Below, piece by piece: positions 20,916 through 30,011 of a stretch of 30,011 bases of DNA. This DNA comes from Byssothecium circinans (lineage: Eukaryota; Ascomycota; Dothideomycetes; Pleosporales; Massarinaceae). The first letter of the stretch is position 1; every line of letters starts with the position of its first letter. The notes beneath the pieces were generated by a model. The model saw only the letters and a list, made by a program, of their open reading frames with translations. It made no database searches and was not told where the DNA came from. Where the stretch lies: assembly GCA_010015675.1 (NCBI GenBank), contig ML977075.1, forward strand, positions 1-30,011, read 5' to 3'. A program made the translations under genes and the position numbers.

Positions 20916-22592
20916 ATGGAAGAAAACTTTCAGTATCTTTGTAAGTATAAGGTGCTTATCTATAAGGAGCATGCTACTGGTGTACAGAATCTAAACACGC
21001 ATCTGCGTAATCATCACGCCGTAGCGAGTAAAGAGAGGGAGAGGATCGTAGAGTACTATAGGTACTAGTAGATCAAGAAGCCTAAGGACGTTAACCTGCC
21101 ACCACTGCTAGGTCCACCAATCAAGGAGCTAGGAGAGCCACTTGATAGGCTTTAATGCGCTGAGGAAGATTGCAACTTCATTACGATTAATCTAGATAGG
21201 CTACGGAAGCACTGCAAGGGTGAGCACGGGTTGCTATAGAGGGGTGATATGAGCACACTTTTCTAAAAAGTTAAGGTGCAGACGTTCTTCTAGGCTCGCG
21301 GGCAGCGGTAATATTTTATCGTTAACGCAGCAGTCAATAACAGCGCGTCGTCCGTCCCCCAAGAGGCGGCCGACGTCGTCCGTGCAAGGCTAGCCGAATG
21401 GGAGGTAACAACGCAGGCGCATAAAGAGGAGGCGCAGGTGATAGACGCAGAGGCCGCGAAGACTAATAAGACTAGCTAGTTCAAGCGGACGGGATAGCTA
21501 GAGCATCTCGCGAAGCGGAATCTAGCGCATCTTGCATATCAGATCTGACTGCCTAATTAGGGTGAAGTGAGGCTGCAGCGCGCCACGAAGCTAGTTAAGC
21601 TGCTGGTGGAGAGGAGCGTAGTTAGGCTATAGATGCTTATACAGGAAATAAGATAGTGGCTCTGGAGTGCGAAGTAGCAGGAGGTTAATCAACAGCCAAT
21701 GGCCTAACTATAGAACCTAGAGAGTTAGGCCCGCTACGCCAGCTACATGGTTAAGTTTGTCTGCTACTTTCTGCGTATCGTGGCTAACGAGTAGGCGAGG
21801 ATGGAATAAAGCGGCCGCAGCAAGGACGGTAATAGCGACGTAGACGGTAAGTAGGTGGATAAAGAGGACGTCTTAGGTAATTAGAGCTCTAGGAGTAGCA
21901 GTGGTAGAAGTGATAGTAATAGTGATAGGGACAGCTACCCCCACCATTAAAGCAGACGCACAGAAGAGATAGATCTTATGAAAGATGCGCGCAAGCTGTT
22001 CTACTAGAAGGGCTGTTAGAAGGAGCTAGTAGTAGCGCTGTAGGAGATGCTTAAGGATGATGATAATAATGATAATGATCAGGAATCCTGGCTAGAGGCA
22101 TTGCTTACCGCACTTGCATTATTCATCTTTAAGTCCATGGGTGATTAGCCGTTTAGCAGCGGACTCATTCACTTTCTTGCCATGTTAGGCATTGACGCCG
22201 AGGCAAATCACTTACGCACGGTAAAGAACTACTCGTACATACTCACTGGCATGGTATACTGCATAAGGGTGCTCGCCATAGAGAAACTGCTTCTAGCGGC
22301 GTGCTATGACGAGCAGACGGACGAGGACCGGGAACTCTTCTTACATGCGAGAGAGAAGTATCTAGCCGACGGCTCGTATAGTCTAATAAGTAAGGCGATC
22401 AGCTTGCTAGCGTATGGCAAGTACGTTATGATGATGGCTAGCAACTTAGGCAATGCGTACTAGTTAAAGGATAAGAGGATCTTCTACTTGAATAGCTAAC
22501 TGATCTACATCAGCCGTTTCCGCAAGATGGCTTAGGACATGGTGGCTGAAGCCAAGTAGATGCTGTAAGAGGAGCTATTCTAGGTAGTAAAG
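20916..22592 (+). pseudogene. OrsD/DUF3505-type gene of unit C1
   Basis: ATG at 20916 (MEENFQYLCKYKVLIYKEHA). The OrsD block follows: 'VQNLNTHLRNHHAVASKERE', 'CAEEDCNFITINLDRLRKHC' and 'KVQTFF'. Downstream are a long charged region, an acidic Asp/Glu/Ser-rich tract (about 21820-22090), and 'FLAMLGIDAEANHLRTVKNY' to 'GSYSLISKAISLLAYGKYV' (22170-22430), then 'ISRFRKMA*DMVAEAK' (22510-22560). The frame holds to 22592 with only stop codons. There a perfect splice donor GTAAGT begins (22593), and recognisable OrsD sequence ends; the pogo gene starts 100 bp later. So pogo may sit in an intron of this gene, or have replaced its 3' half. Confidence 0.75.
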
Positions 22593-22691
22593 GTAAGTAA
22601 AAAAAAGGTAATATAAAGCACTACTAAACCGCCCACACTACTAAACTACTTATGATTCCTTAGCAACACCAACTCTATCTTTAACACGAAA

Positions 22692-24164
22692 ATGCCTTAA
22701 TAATAAAGGTCTGAATGACTCTAACACGAAGGCAGACTACAGCTTGCCCTTAGCGCATATAATAGAGGCTAATTCCAAAGCTATCAAAGCACTGCTGAGG
22801 CCTTTAACGTCAAGCCTCGCGTCCTTACTAAACGCGCCAAAGGAATACCGTTTTGACCAGAAACGGTACTAAACTGTTCAAAACTGTCCTTAACTAAGCA
22901 GGAAATACTTATCCTATACATCCTCAACCTTGATTCGCGAGGATTCGCGCCTACGTTAGACGAAGTGTTAGATATAGCGAATAAACTACTGCGCAAGTAG
23001 GGTGGTAAGAAAGTAGGCATTAACTAGGTAGAATGGTTTATAAACTATTTAGAATAGTTACGAATAGTTTAGAACTATTTAAAGGACCGTTAGAGGGCAC
23101 TACAGGAAGATCCTGAGGTGGTTAGCGCGTGGTTTAAGCTTATATAGGATACTAAAGTAAAGTACGGCGTACACGATAATGATATATATAACTTTGACGA
23201 GACTGGCTTTTAGATGGGTGTTATTGGCTCTATGAAAGTGGTTACTAGCTTAGAGAAGTGAGAAAGGCCTACAACGGTTCAGCCAGGTGATAAGGAGTGG
23301 GTGACAGATATCCAGAGTATATGTTTAAATAGTATATTCACCCCGCTATTCATTATATATAAAGGACGCGTTCACATCTCTTTATGGTACTAGGAAGCTG
23401 ATATACCACGTAATTAGAAGCTCTCAGTCTTAGAGAATGGATGGACAACCAATGAGCTTAGTCTCACGTGGTTAAAGCACTTCGATGAGCATATAAAGGT
23501 AAGAACTATTAGCGTCTATTAGTTGCTGATTTTAGATAGCCACGAAAGCCACCTAAATCAGGATTTCAAGGATTATTGCCACGATAATAAGATCCTTACG
23601 CTCTGTATGCCAGCGCACTCGTCACACATCCTTCAGCCGCTTGATGTGGTGTTATTCTCGCCGCTTAAGCGTAAGTACTCTGAGACTATTTAGAACTTAG
23701 CGCGCTAATACGTCTTTCACGTCAATAAGGAAGCGTTCCTACCAGCCTTTAAAGACGCGTTTTCAAGCGTATTTACGGTTCAGAACTGTCGAAAGGCCTT
23801 TGAGGCAACAGGGCTAGTCCCTCTGAACGCGCAGGTGGTGCTTAATTACCTTGATGTGCGTATACGCACCCCGCCAGGACCCACACCACTAGAGACGGCG
23901 TGGTAATTAAGAACACTAAGTAATACACGTGAATTTAGCTTACAGTTAAAGCTAGTACGTGATTCTATTACTTGGTCACCACGGACGGCTCAGGGTAGGC
24001 TTTCACAGCTCGTTAAAGGCGCTGAGTTGATGCTGCATGGTAGCGCGCTGATGAAGGCGCGCATTGAAGAGCTTGAACAGCAACTTGCAGTAGTAACTAA
24101 GCGAAAAACACGCAAGCGCAAGTATCTTCAGAAGGGCGGCACTATGGAGTATGGTCCTATATAG
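22692..24164 (+). pseudogene. pogo/Fot1-like DDE transposase, RIP-interrupted
   Basis: ATG at 22692 opens a 490-codon frame without frameshift but with stops. N-terminal DNA-binding region: 'GRLQLALSAYNRG', 'AFNVKPRVLTKRAKGIPF', 'ILNLDSRGFAPTLDEVLDIA' (22910-22980), then 'RALQEDPEVVSAWFKL'. Catalytic core: 'YNFDETGF' (first Asp, near 23195), 'LLILDSHESH' (second Asp, near 23530; the usual Gly is Ser) and 'HSSHILQPLDVVLFSPLKRK' (third Asp, near 23645). This is the DDD arrangement of the DDE_1 superfamily. The C-terminus has 'RIEELEQQLAVVTKRKTRKR', a coiled coil and basic patch. I could not identify terminal inverted repeats or a TA duplication. The frame ends with TAG at 24162-24164, just after similarity to C2 is lost, so the native C-terminus is missing. 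Confidence 0.88.
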
Positions 24165-24394
24165 TTGAATCTGACTAACCTTAACCTGATTTTAGAACTA
24201 ATCATAAAGCGGCACCACCTCACTTTACTAAAGCCCCTACTTAGCGCCTTACCTTATTAGACCTTCCCAAAGAACAGAACCTCTAAATGCGCATAGTGTT
24301 TCTTATCTTATCACGTCACGTCGTACGCGTACATGAACCTTTTTCCCTTATTGCTACCCCTTCTCTCTTCTTCTAGATATCTCCTTTAATAATC
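24165..24394 (+). other. Leader of gene E
   Basis: Non-coding, AT-leaning DNA between the broken pogo end and the ATG at 24395. CT-rich blocks (24330-24385) look like a fungal 5' leader. No inverted repeat or target duplication is evident at the C1/E junction. Confidence 0.4.
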
Positions 24395-26856
24395 ATGGAT
24401 CTTTTCACATTCTACGCCCAGCACTAAGTCCTTATATGCAAGCCGTGTGCCTACGCTATTGCGCCTCTGCATCTTGTTAGCCACATTAAGAACGTACACG
24501 CTTATAAGGCGTGCCGTGATGCAGGCCTTAATTTCACTAAATCTCGCGCAAATAAAGTAGCTAACGCTATCACCAAATGCCTGCAAGAGAAATATAACCT
24601 GCTTAATCTAAGCACCTAGAGGATTCTACGGCCGCTGCCTATAAAGCTACCTCTTCTAGACCTAAAGCTTTACTGGGGTTATCAGTGTAGTTACTGTGAC
24701 TTCGTACTCTCCCGCACAAAATCAGCTCAAGAATGCATGAAGCAGCACTTTAATTAGCACTGACTGCTACCCTAGAAGCGAGGTCAGCTAGCAAAGATTA
24801 TAGATATACTAGAAGAGGACAAGGGACTATTATATAGTAAGGTATACTACTAGCGCTTTTTTGCTTCACGTCACTAGAGCTCCTTCTTTACCGTAAACGT
24901 CCTAACTTAGGTGTAGAAGGTAGCTAAGACTAAACCTAGAGGACATCCTGACCTCTACTAAGCCTTGATTAATGAGCAGCTTTTAGTAGGGAACTATAAG
25001 TAAGACGCTAGAGCGCAGGTCTACAGCAGCTAGGTCTTAAAGACTAAAGTATTGCTATAGCTTAAGATGACTAGGTGGCCGCGCTATTTCAACGGCCTAA
25101 ACATAGCGGACGTTACGCCGCTAGCATACACAGCTAACCTAATCACTAAGCCCGCCCTTGTTGTCCTTAGAGAGAGTTTCAAGCGCCTTATTAAGCGCGC
25201 ACACTAATCTATTCATGAGGATAGGATTAGCGTTTTCAACCAGGCACAGATTAATAGCTTCATTGCCGGCCGTTCTGCGAAGCACGATCGTATGCTCATG
25301 GTGAAGCTTAGGAAGAGCACATTCCGTGCCTATAAGAGCCTATGGAAGCGCCTTCTCTGCTTTGCATATTAAATAAGCTAGCTAACGTAGAGCATCCCCT
25401 TGCTATACAGGCTTACTAACGCCTAGCTATTTCACCTTAATTAGGTCCTCTGCGTTGTAGAGGAGACCTTGTCCTTCCAGTGCCTACTAGGAAGTAACGT
25501 GTCGCCCATGGAAGGAGATAGGGTAGGAGAGGTCATCCGCGACCTTAATAGAGCGTCTCTGCAGCTATGCATTACTCTGCTTAACCATACGCTTAAAGGC
25601 GACCACTTTGAGAGCGTGGTGTTGAGCTTTCTTGCTGTCCTAGGCATCAACGAGAACCCTAGTAGCGTCTTCCGTGGCCTACTTAGCTATTCACCTAATC
25701 TCTCTAAGTTTATCAAGATAGCGCAGATGCTTATTGTATAGTGATCAGTTGTCACTATAAAAGAAGGTGAAGTCGATCACCCATTAGACATGCTAGATAA
25801 GATAAGAGAGCATTTTATAGTGCGGGGGTCTTAGACAGCCTTTGACTGGGCATGCCACCTCTAGTCCTACGCGAAAAAGGTAGTCAGCAACACGACGTCG
25901 CTTAGCTCTATTGCCTGGTTAGAGGATGGGAGCTTAGTCTAGTATAAGGACATAGGCTTTAGCATAGACGCACTGCAAGAGTTTATTGCTAGCTAGGTTC
26001 GTAAGGCCTAGTAAGAGCTAGAAGGCCTGCTCCTTCTCTATCCTAATAAAGCTCGCGATAATGTAGTGCTATAAGTGCTACTCTATTATCTCTAAGATAA
26101 CCACGGTAATGAGAAGAGGGGCTAGAACTTCCTTTAAGACTAGCGTAACGCGGACCAGCTTAGGCAGGGCGGCGATAGATGGCTGCTCAACAGGGTACTT
26201 AAGAATGACTGGCTGAGGGATGAGATGCTTGCTATAAGCCTAGAATCACAGCTTCAATGGAAGAAGAAGGCGGTGCAGGCGTACTTTGAGAAGGTGGATG
26301 AGTTCCTTGAGCGGCTGCTCCTGCTCATCTACATAACAGGCGGGCAGCCGCCGCGCGGCACGGAGCTGATAGGGCTGCAGCATAGCAACACTGTGTAGGG
26401 ACAGCACCGTGGTGTCTTTATTAAAGAAGGCTTGATTAGCATAGTCACCTCCTACTACAAGGGCTATAACATTACTAGGTCTATGAAGATTATCCACTAA
26501 TACCTACTAAAAGAAGTGAGCGAGCTGCTCGTGTACTATCTCTGGCTCGTTCTGCCCTTTTGGCAGCAGCTTGATATCCTCATCTATAAACGCAGAGATC
26601 CGCATTCAACGTTTCTATGGCTGAAGGGAAACGGAACCTGGAACTCTAATCAGCTTACTTAGGTGATCTTATAAGAGGCGCGTCTATACCTAGACACAAA
26701 ACTTAGTATTCTAACCTACTGACACCTCGCCATCGCCATCTCTTACTAATATCTGCCGTGTGGTGGTTTTAAGCGAGACTACGGTGTTGACAAGAAACTC
26801 GCGGATAAATAGGCGACGCATGGCACATGGATTGCTGGCATAGTATACGCTTAAGG
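24395..26856 (+). pseudogene. OrsD/DUF3505-type gene E, RIP-interrupted
   Basis: ATG at 24395 (MDLFTFYAQH*VLICKPCAYA). One frame runs about 819 codons to the C2 junction without frameshift. Blocks: Cys/His pair 'LICKPCAYAIAPLHLVSHIK' (24425-24485), second finger-like 'GYQCSYCDFVLSRTKSAQEC' (24675-24735), 'VLSFLAVLGINENPSSVFRG' (25620-25680), 'FIKIAQMLIV' (25710-25740), 'PPRGTELIGLQHSNTV' (26347-26395), 'FIKEGLISIVTSYYKGYNIT' (26418-26475), 'ELLVYYLWLVLPFWQQLDIL' (26523-26580), 'LTY*HLAIAISY*YL' (26712-26756) and 'CGGFKRDYGVDKKLADK*AT' (26760-26820). This is the most complete copy of the family here: it reaches blocks missing from A, B and C. A helicase domain would come next in the telomere-linked helicase layout, but the gene is cut at 26856. 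The protein is clearly distinct from B and C, so E is a separate lineage. Confidence 0.75.
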
Positions 26857-26994
26857 CCTAACCGAGAGGACGCGACGGATTATGCCTAATCCGTGGCGGA
26901 ACAGGTCTAGCGTCAGGGTTGCTAGCCCAAATCCGGGGCGCGGATAGGGATAATCCGTGGGAACGGGAGGGCTAATCCATTCCACAGCGACACG
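26857..26994 (+). repeat. Left-end block of unit C2
   Basis: Near-identical to 20547-20684. The ACGGATTA-TGCC-TAATCCGT inverted repeat is at 26875-26894. The sequence before it (gene E) is unrelated to that before 20547 (copy B), apart from the possible shared Gly-Leu codons GGCCTA/CCCTA at the join, so this marks a true unit boundary to within a few bases. Confidence 0.65.
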
Positions 26995-27225
26995 TTCTCC
27001 CAATGAATTTTATATGTAGCTATTGCTCAGTGGCATCAGGAGCACCGATTCCCCATCCTGCAGCTTCACCTTTTGCGTTGGTGATGGTTGAGGCGAGGGT
27101 AGACTCTCATAGCAATGGAGTTCTGCTAGAACGCACGGTTACCCGCAGCAACATTACCACAACTAAGCGCAACCCGCCGCAGGAGAAATGGCAGCTAAAC
27201 CCGATCACCGCTATCGTTTGAGAAG

Positions 27226-28793
27226 ATAGAAGAAAACTTTCAGTATCTTCGCGAGTATAAGGTACTTGTCTGCAAGGAGCATGCTACCAGTGTACAGAAT
27301 CTAAACACGCATCTGTGTGATCATCACGCCGTAGCGAGCAAAGAGAGGGAGAGGATCGTAGAGTACTATAGGTACTGGTGGATCAAGAAGCCTGAGGACG
27401 TTAAACTGCCGCCGCCGCTAGATCTGCTAATCAAGGAGCTAGGAGAGCCACTTAATGGGCTTCAATGCGCTGAGGAAGATTGCAACTTCATCACGATTAA
27501 TCTAGATAGGCTACGGAAGCACTGCAAGGGTGAGCACGGGTTGCTATGGAGGGGTGATACGAGCACGCTTTTCTAAAAAGTCAAGGTGCAGACGTTCTTC
27601 TAGGCTCGCGGGCAGCGGCAATATTTCGTCGTCAACGCAGCAGTCGCGTCGTCCGTCCCCCAAGAGGCGGCCGACGTCGTCCGTGCAAGGCTGGCCGAAT
27701 GGGAGGTAACAACGCAGGCGCATGAAGAGGAGGCGCAGGTGATGGACGCAGAGGCCGCGAAGACCGACAAGACTGGCTGGTTCAAGCGGACGGGATAGCT
27801 AGAGCATCTCGCGAAGTGGAATCTAGCGCATCTTGCATATCAGATCCAACTGCCCGATCAGGGTGAAGTGAGGCTGCAGCGCGCCGCGAAGCTGGTTGAG
27901 CTGCTGGTGGAGAGGAGCGTGGTCAGGCTGTGGACGCTCGCACGGGAAATGAGATGGTGGCTCCGGAGTGCGAAGCGGCAGGAGGTTGATCAACGGCTGA
28001 TGGCCTGACTGTAGAACCTAGAGAGTCAGGCCCGCTACGCTGGCTACATGGTCAAGTTCGTCTGCTACTTTCTGCGCATCGTGGCTGACGAGCAGGCGAG
28101 GATAGAATGAAGCGGCCGCGGTGAGGACGGCGACAGCGACGTAGACGGTAAGCAGGCGGATGAAGAGGACGTCTTAGATAATTAGAGCTCTAGGAGTAGC
28201 AGCGGCGGAAGTGATGGTGACGGCGATAGGGACAGCCACCCCCACCGTCAAAGCGGACGCACAGAAGAGATGGATCTTATGAAAGATGCGCGCGAGCTGT
28301 TCTGCTGGAAGGGCCGTCAGAAGGAGCTGGTAGTAGCGCTGTGGGAGATGCTTAAGGACGATGACGACAATAATAATGATTAGGAATCCTGGCTAGAGGT
28401 ATTACTCGCCGCACTTGCATCATTCATCTTCGAGTCTGTGGGTGATCGGCCGTTTAGCAGCGGACTCATTCACTTTCTCGCCGTGTTGGGCATCGACGCT
28501 AAGGCGAATTACTTACGCACGGCAAAGAACTACTCGTACATACTCGCCGGCATGGTATACTGCATAAGGGTGCTCGCCGTAGAGAAACTGCTTCTAGCGG
28601 CGTGCCGTGATGAGTAGACGGACGAGGACCGGGAACTCTTCTTGCATGCGAGAGAGAAGTATCTAGCTAACGGCTCGTATAGTCCGATAAGCGAGGCGAT
28701 CAGCTTGCTAGCGTACGGTAAGTACGTTGCGATGACGGCTAGCAACTTAGGTAATGCGTACTGGTTAAAGGACAAGAGGATCTTCTACTTGAA
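27226..28793 (+). pseudogene. OrsD/DUF3505-type gene of unit C2, N-terminal part of a fusion
   Basis: The start is lost: 27226-27228 is ATA where C1 has ATG. The frame then gives 'ENFQYLREYKVLVCKEHA', 'VQNLNTHLCDHHAVASKERE', 'EDCNFITINLDRLRKHCKGE', 'KVQTFF', the acidic tract near 28125-28270, 'IHFLAVLGIDAKANYLRTAK' (28468-28530) and 'SPISEAISLLAYGKYVAMTA' (28680-28740). There are far fewer stops than in C1, so this is the better template for recognising the family. It ends at 'KRIFYLNG' (28770-28793), where the sequence passes in frame into the pogo transposase. Confidence 0.78.
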
Positions 28794-30011
28794 CGGCCGA
28801 GAACGGTTACGAACGGTTTGGAACCGTTCGAAGGACCGTCAGAGGGCATTGCAGGAAGATCCTGAGGTGGTTAGCGCGTGGTTTAAGCTTGTATAGGATA
28901 CCAAAGCGAAGTACGGCGTACACGATAATGATATACATAACTTTGATGAGACTGGCTTTCAGATAGGTGTTATTGGCTCTATGAAAGTGGTTACTGGCTT
29001 AGAGAAGCGAGAAAGGCCTACAATAGTTCAGCCAGGCGATAAGGAGTGGGTGACAGATATCTAGAGTATATGTTTAAATAGTACATTCACCCCGCTATTC
29101 ATTATATACAAAGGACGCGTCTACATCTCTTCATGGTACTAGGAAGCTAATATACCACGCAATTAGAAGCTCTTAGTCTTAGAGAATGGATGGACAACTA
29201 ATAAGCTTAGTCTCGCGTGGTTGAAGCACTTCGATGAGCATACAAAGGTAAGAACTATTAGCGTCTATTAGTTGCTAATTTTAGATGGCCACGAAAGCCA
29301 CCTAAATCAGGATTTCAAGGATTATTGCCACGACAATAAGATCCTTACGCTCTGTATGCTAGCGCACTCGTCACACATCCTTCAGCCGCTTGATGTGGTG
29401 TTATTCTCGCCGCTCAAGCGCAAGTACTCTAAGACCATTCGGAACTTAGCGCAACAACACGTCTTTCACATCAACAAGGAAGCGTTCCTACCAGCCTTTA
29501 AAGACGCGTTTTCAAGCGTATTTACGGTTCAGAACTGTTGAAAGGCCTTTGAGGCAACAGGGCTAGTCCCTCTGAACGCGCAGGTGGTGCTTGATCGCCT
29601 TAATGTGCGTATACGCACCCTACTAGGACCCACACCACTAGAGACGCCGTAGCAATCAAGAACACTAAGTAATACACGCGAATTTGGCTTATAGTCAAAG
29701 CTAGTACGTGATTCTATTACTCGGTCACCACGGACGGCTTAGGGTAGGCTTTCGCAGCTCATCAAAGGCGCTGAGTTGATGCTGCATGGTAGCGCGCTGA
29801 TGAAGGCGCGCATTGAAGAGCTTGAACAGCAACTTGCAGTAGTAACCAAGCGAAAAACACGCAAGCGCAAGTATCTTTAGAAGGGCCGCACTATGGAGTA
29901 TGGTCCTACAGCAGACTAGAACGGTTCTAAACCGTCAGGAACTGTTCAGAACTATAAGAGGGCGAGGGTGGAGGGTGAACGTAAAGTGCGACAACCAGGT
30001 GTTCACCACTG
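28794..30011 (+). pseudogene. pogo/Fot1-like transposase lacking its N-terminus, fused to OrsD frame
   Basis: From 'RERLRTVWNRSKDRQRALQE' onward this matches the C1 transposase from about 23055. The psq-type N-terminal DNA-binding part ('LQLALSAYNRG' to 'LDIANKLL') is absent. The core remains: 'HNFDETGFQIGVIG' (first Asp, near 28945), 'LLILDGHESHLNQDFKDYC' (second, near 29283; the Gly is intact) and 'HSSHILQPLDVVLFSPLKRK' (third, near 29397). Stops remain, for example after 'WFKLV' (TAG at 28894-28896), at 29062 and at 29539. After 'TMEYGP' the frame goes on past a TAG at 29916-29918 with 'GTVQNYKRARVEGERKVRQP' and leaves the window. It is in the same frame as the OrsD part upstream. Confidence 0.82.

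Larger units (their letters stand above)
20547..24157 (+). mobile_element. Composite unit C1 (OrsD-type gene plus pogo)
   Basis: The left end (CCTAACTGAGAGGACGCGACG) recurs at 26857. Similarity to unit C2 holds through the OrsD-type gene and the pogo transposase up to TATGGTCCTA at 24148-24157. C1 has about 560 bp (roughly 22497-23055) missing from C2. Sites where C1 has A or T commonly have G or C in C2, so C1 is the more heavily RIP-mutated copy. The unit cuts off copy B at its left and gives way to gene E's leader at its right. Confidence 0.7.
26857..30011 (+). mobile_element. Composite unit C2, runs off the window
   Basis: Second copy of unit C, in the same orientation as C1, starting CCTAACCGAGAGGACGCG directly after gene E. 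It has fewer RIP-type changes than C1 and lacks the C1 segment between about 22497 and 23055. Beyond 29908 it carries sequence not present in C1, including the end of the pogo frame. No right border is visible. Confidence 0.7.

Noticed and set aside
24395..26856. Presence of a RecQ/DEAD helicase domain after the OrsD-type region
   Set aside because: No DEAD-box or Walker motifs of RecQ type were found in A, B, C or E; each copy ends or is cut before that point. The only helicase motifs belong to the Helitron.

Overview
The window looks like genomic DNA of a filamentous ascomycete (Pezizomycotina). The evidence is short introns of 50-64 nt with GT..AG ends and CTRAC/CTAAT-like branch sites, fungal-restricted families (DUF4419, DUF6594, HGD/DFT-type small kinases, OrsD/DUF3505), and transposon remnants full of in-frame TAG/TAA codons from C-to-T and G-to-A changes, the mark of repeat-induced point mutation (RIP). 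Eurotiomycetes is my guess at the class, an inference only.

The window has two parts with a sharp border at about 9244. The left part (1-9243) is ordinary GC-balanced DNA with accessory-type genes: a Vps62-like protein with an embedded beta-propeller-like repeat block (508-2408, minus, one intron), a 39-40 bp minisatellite, an ankyrin-repeat scrap, a small protein kinase (3474-4277, minus), a TPR scrap, a DUF4419 gene (4943-6577, plus) broken by a 160-bp hAT-type MITE and by a separate stop codon, a complete DUF6594 membrane-protein gene (6813-8074, minus, three introns), and an unrecognised multi-exon gene (8571-9235, plus) that ends against the transposon block.

The right part (9244-30011) is an island of degenerate repeats, all on the plus strand. 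In order: copy A of an OrsD-type gene repeat (9244-11217), a Helitron Rep/Pif1 element (about 11218-17777), copy B of the same OrsD repeat (17778-20546), unit C1 (20547-24157: a second OrsD-type gene plus a pogo/Fot1-like transposase), a third OrsD-type gene E (24395-26856), and unit C2 (26857-30011, running off the window: the C-type OrsD gene fused in frame to a pogo transposase that has lost its N-terminus). The OrsD-type reading frames keep their register over 1.6-2.5 kb and are broken only by stop codons, which points to RIP rather than slow decay. Their N-terminal zinc-finger-like block followed by an 'RGTEL...YKGYN...YLPREVGELLVYYLW' block is, as far as I recall, the layout found upstream of the helicase in fungal telomere-linked RecQ-like proteins. 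No helicase part is present here.

The most interesting signals are the base-exact MITE insertion into the DUF4419 gene, the C unit whose same left end abuts two different OrsD genes, the in-frame OrsD-pogo fusion, the short palindromic words (GAAC/GTTC type) that recur inside pogo coding sequence, and the paired CTAATAC words scattered through the Helitron. None of these can be called a new system from sequence alone. No intact transposase, tRNA, rRNA or CRISPR array was seen.
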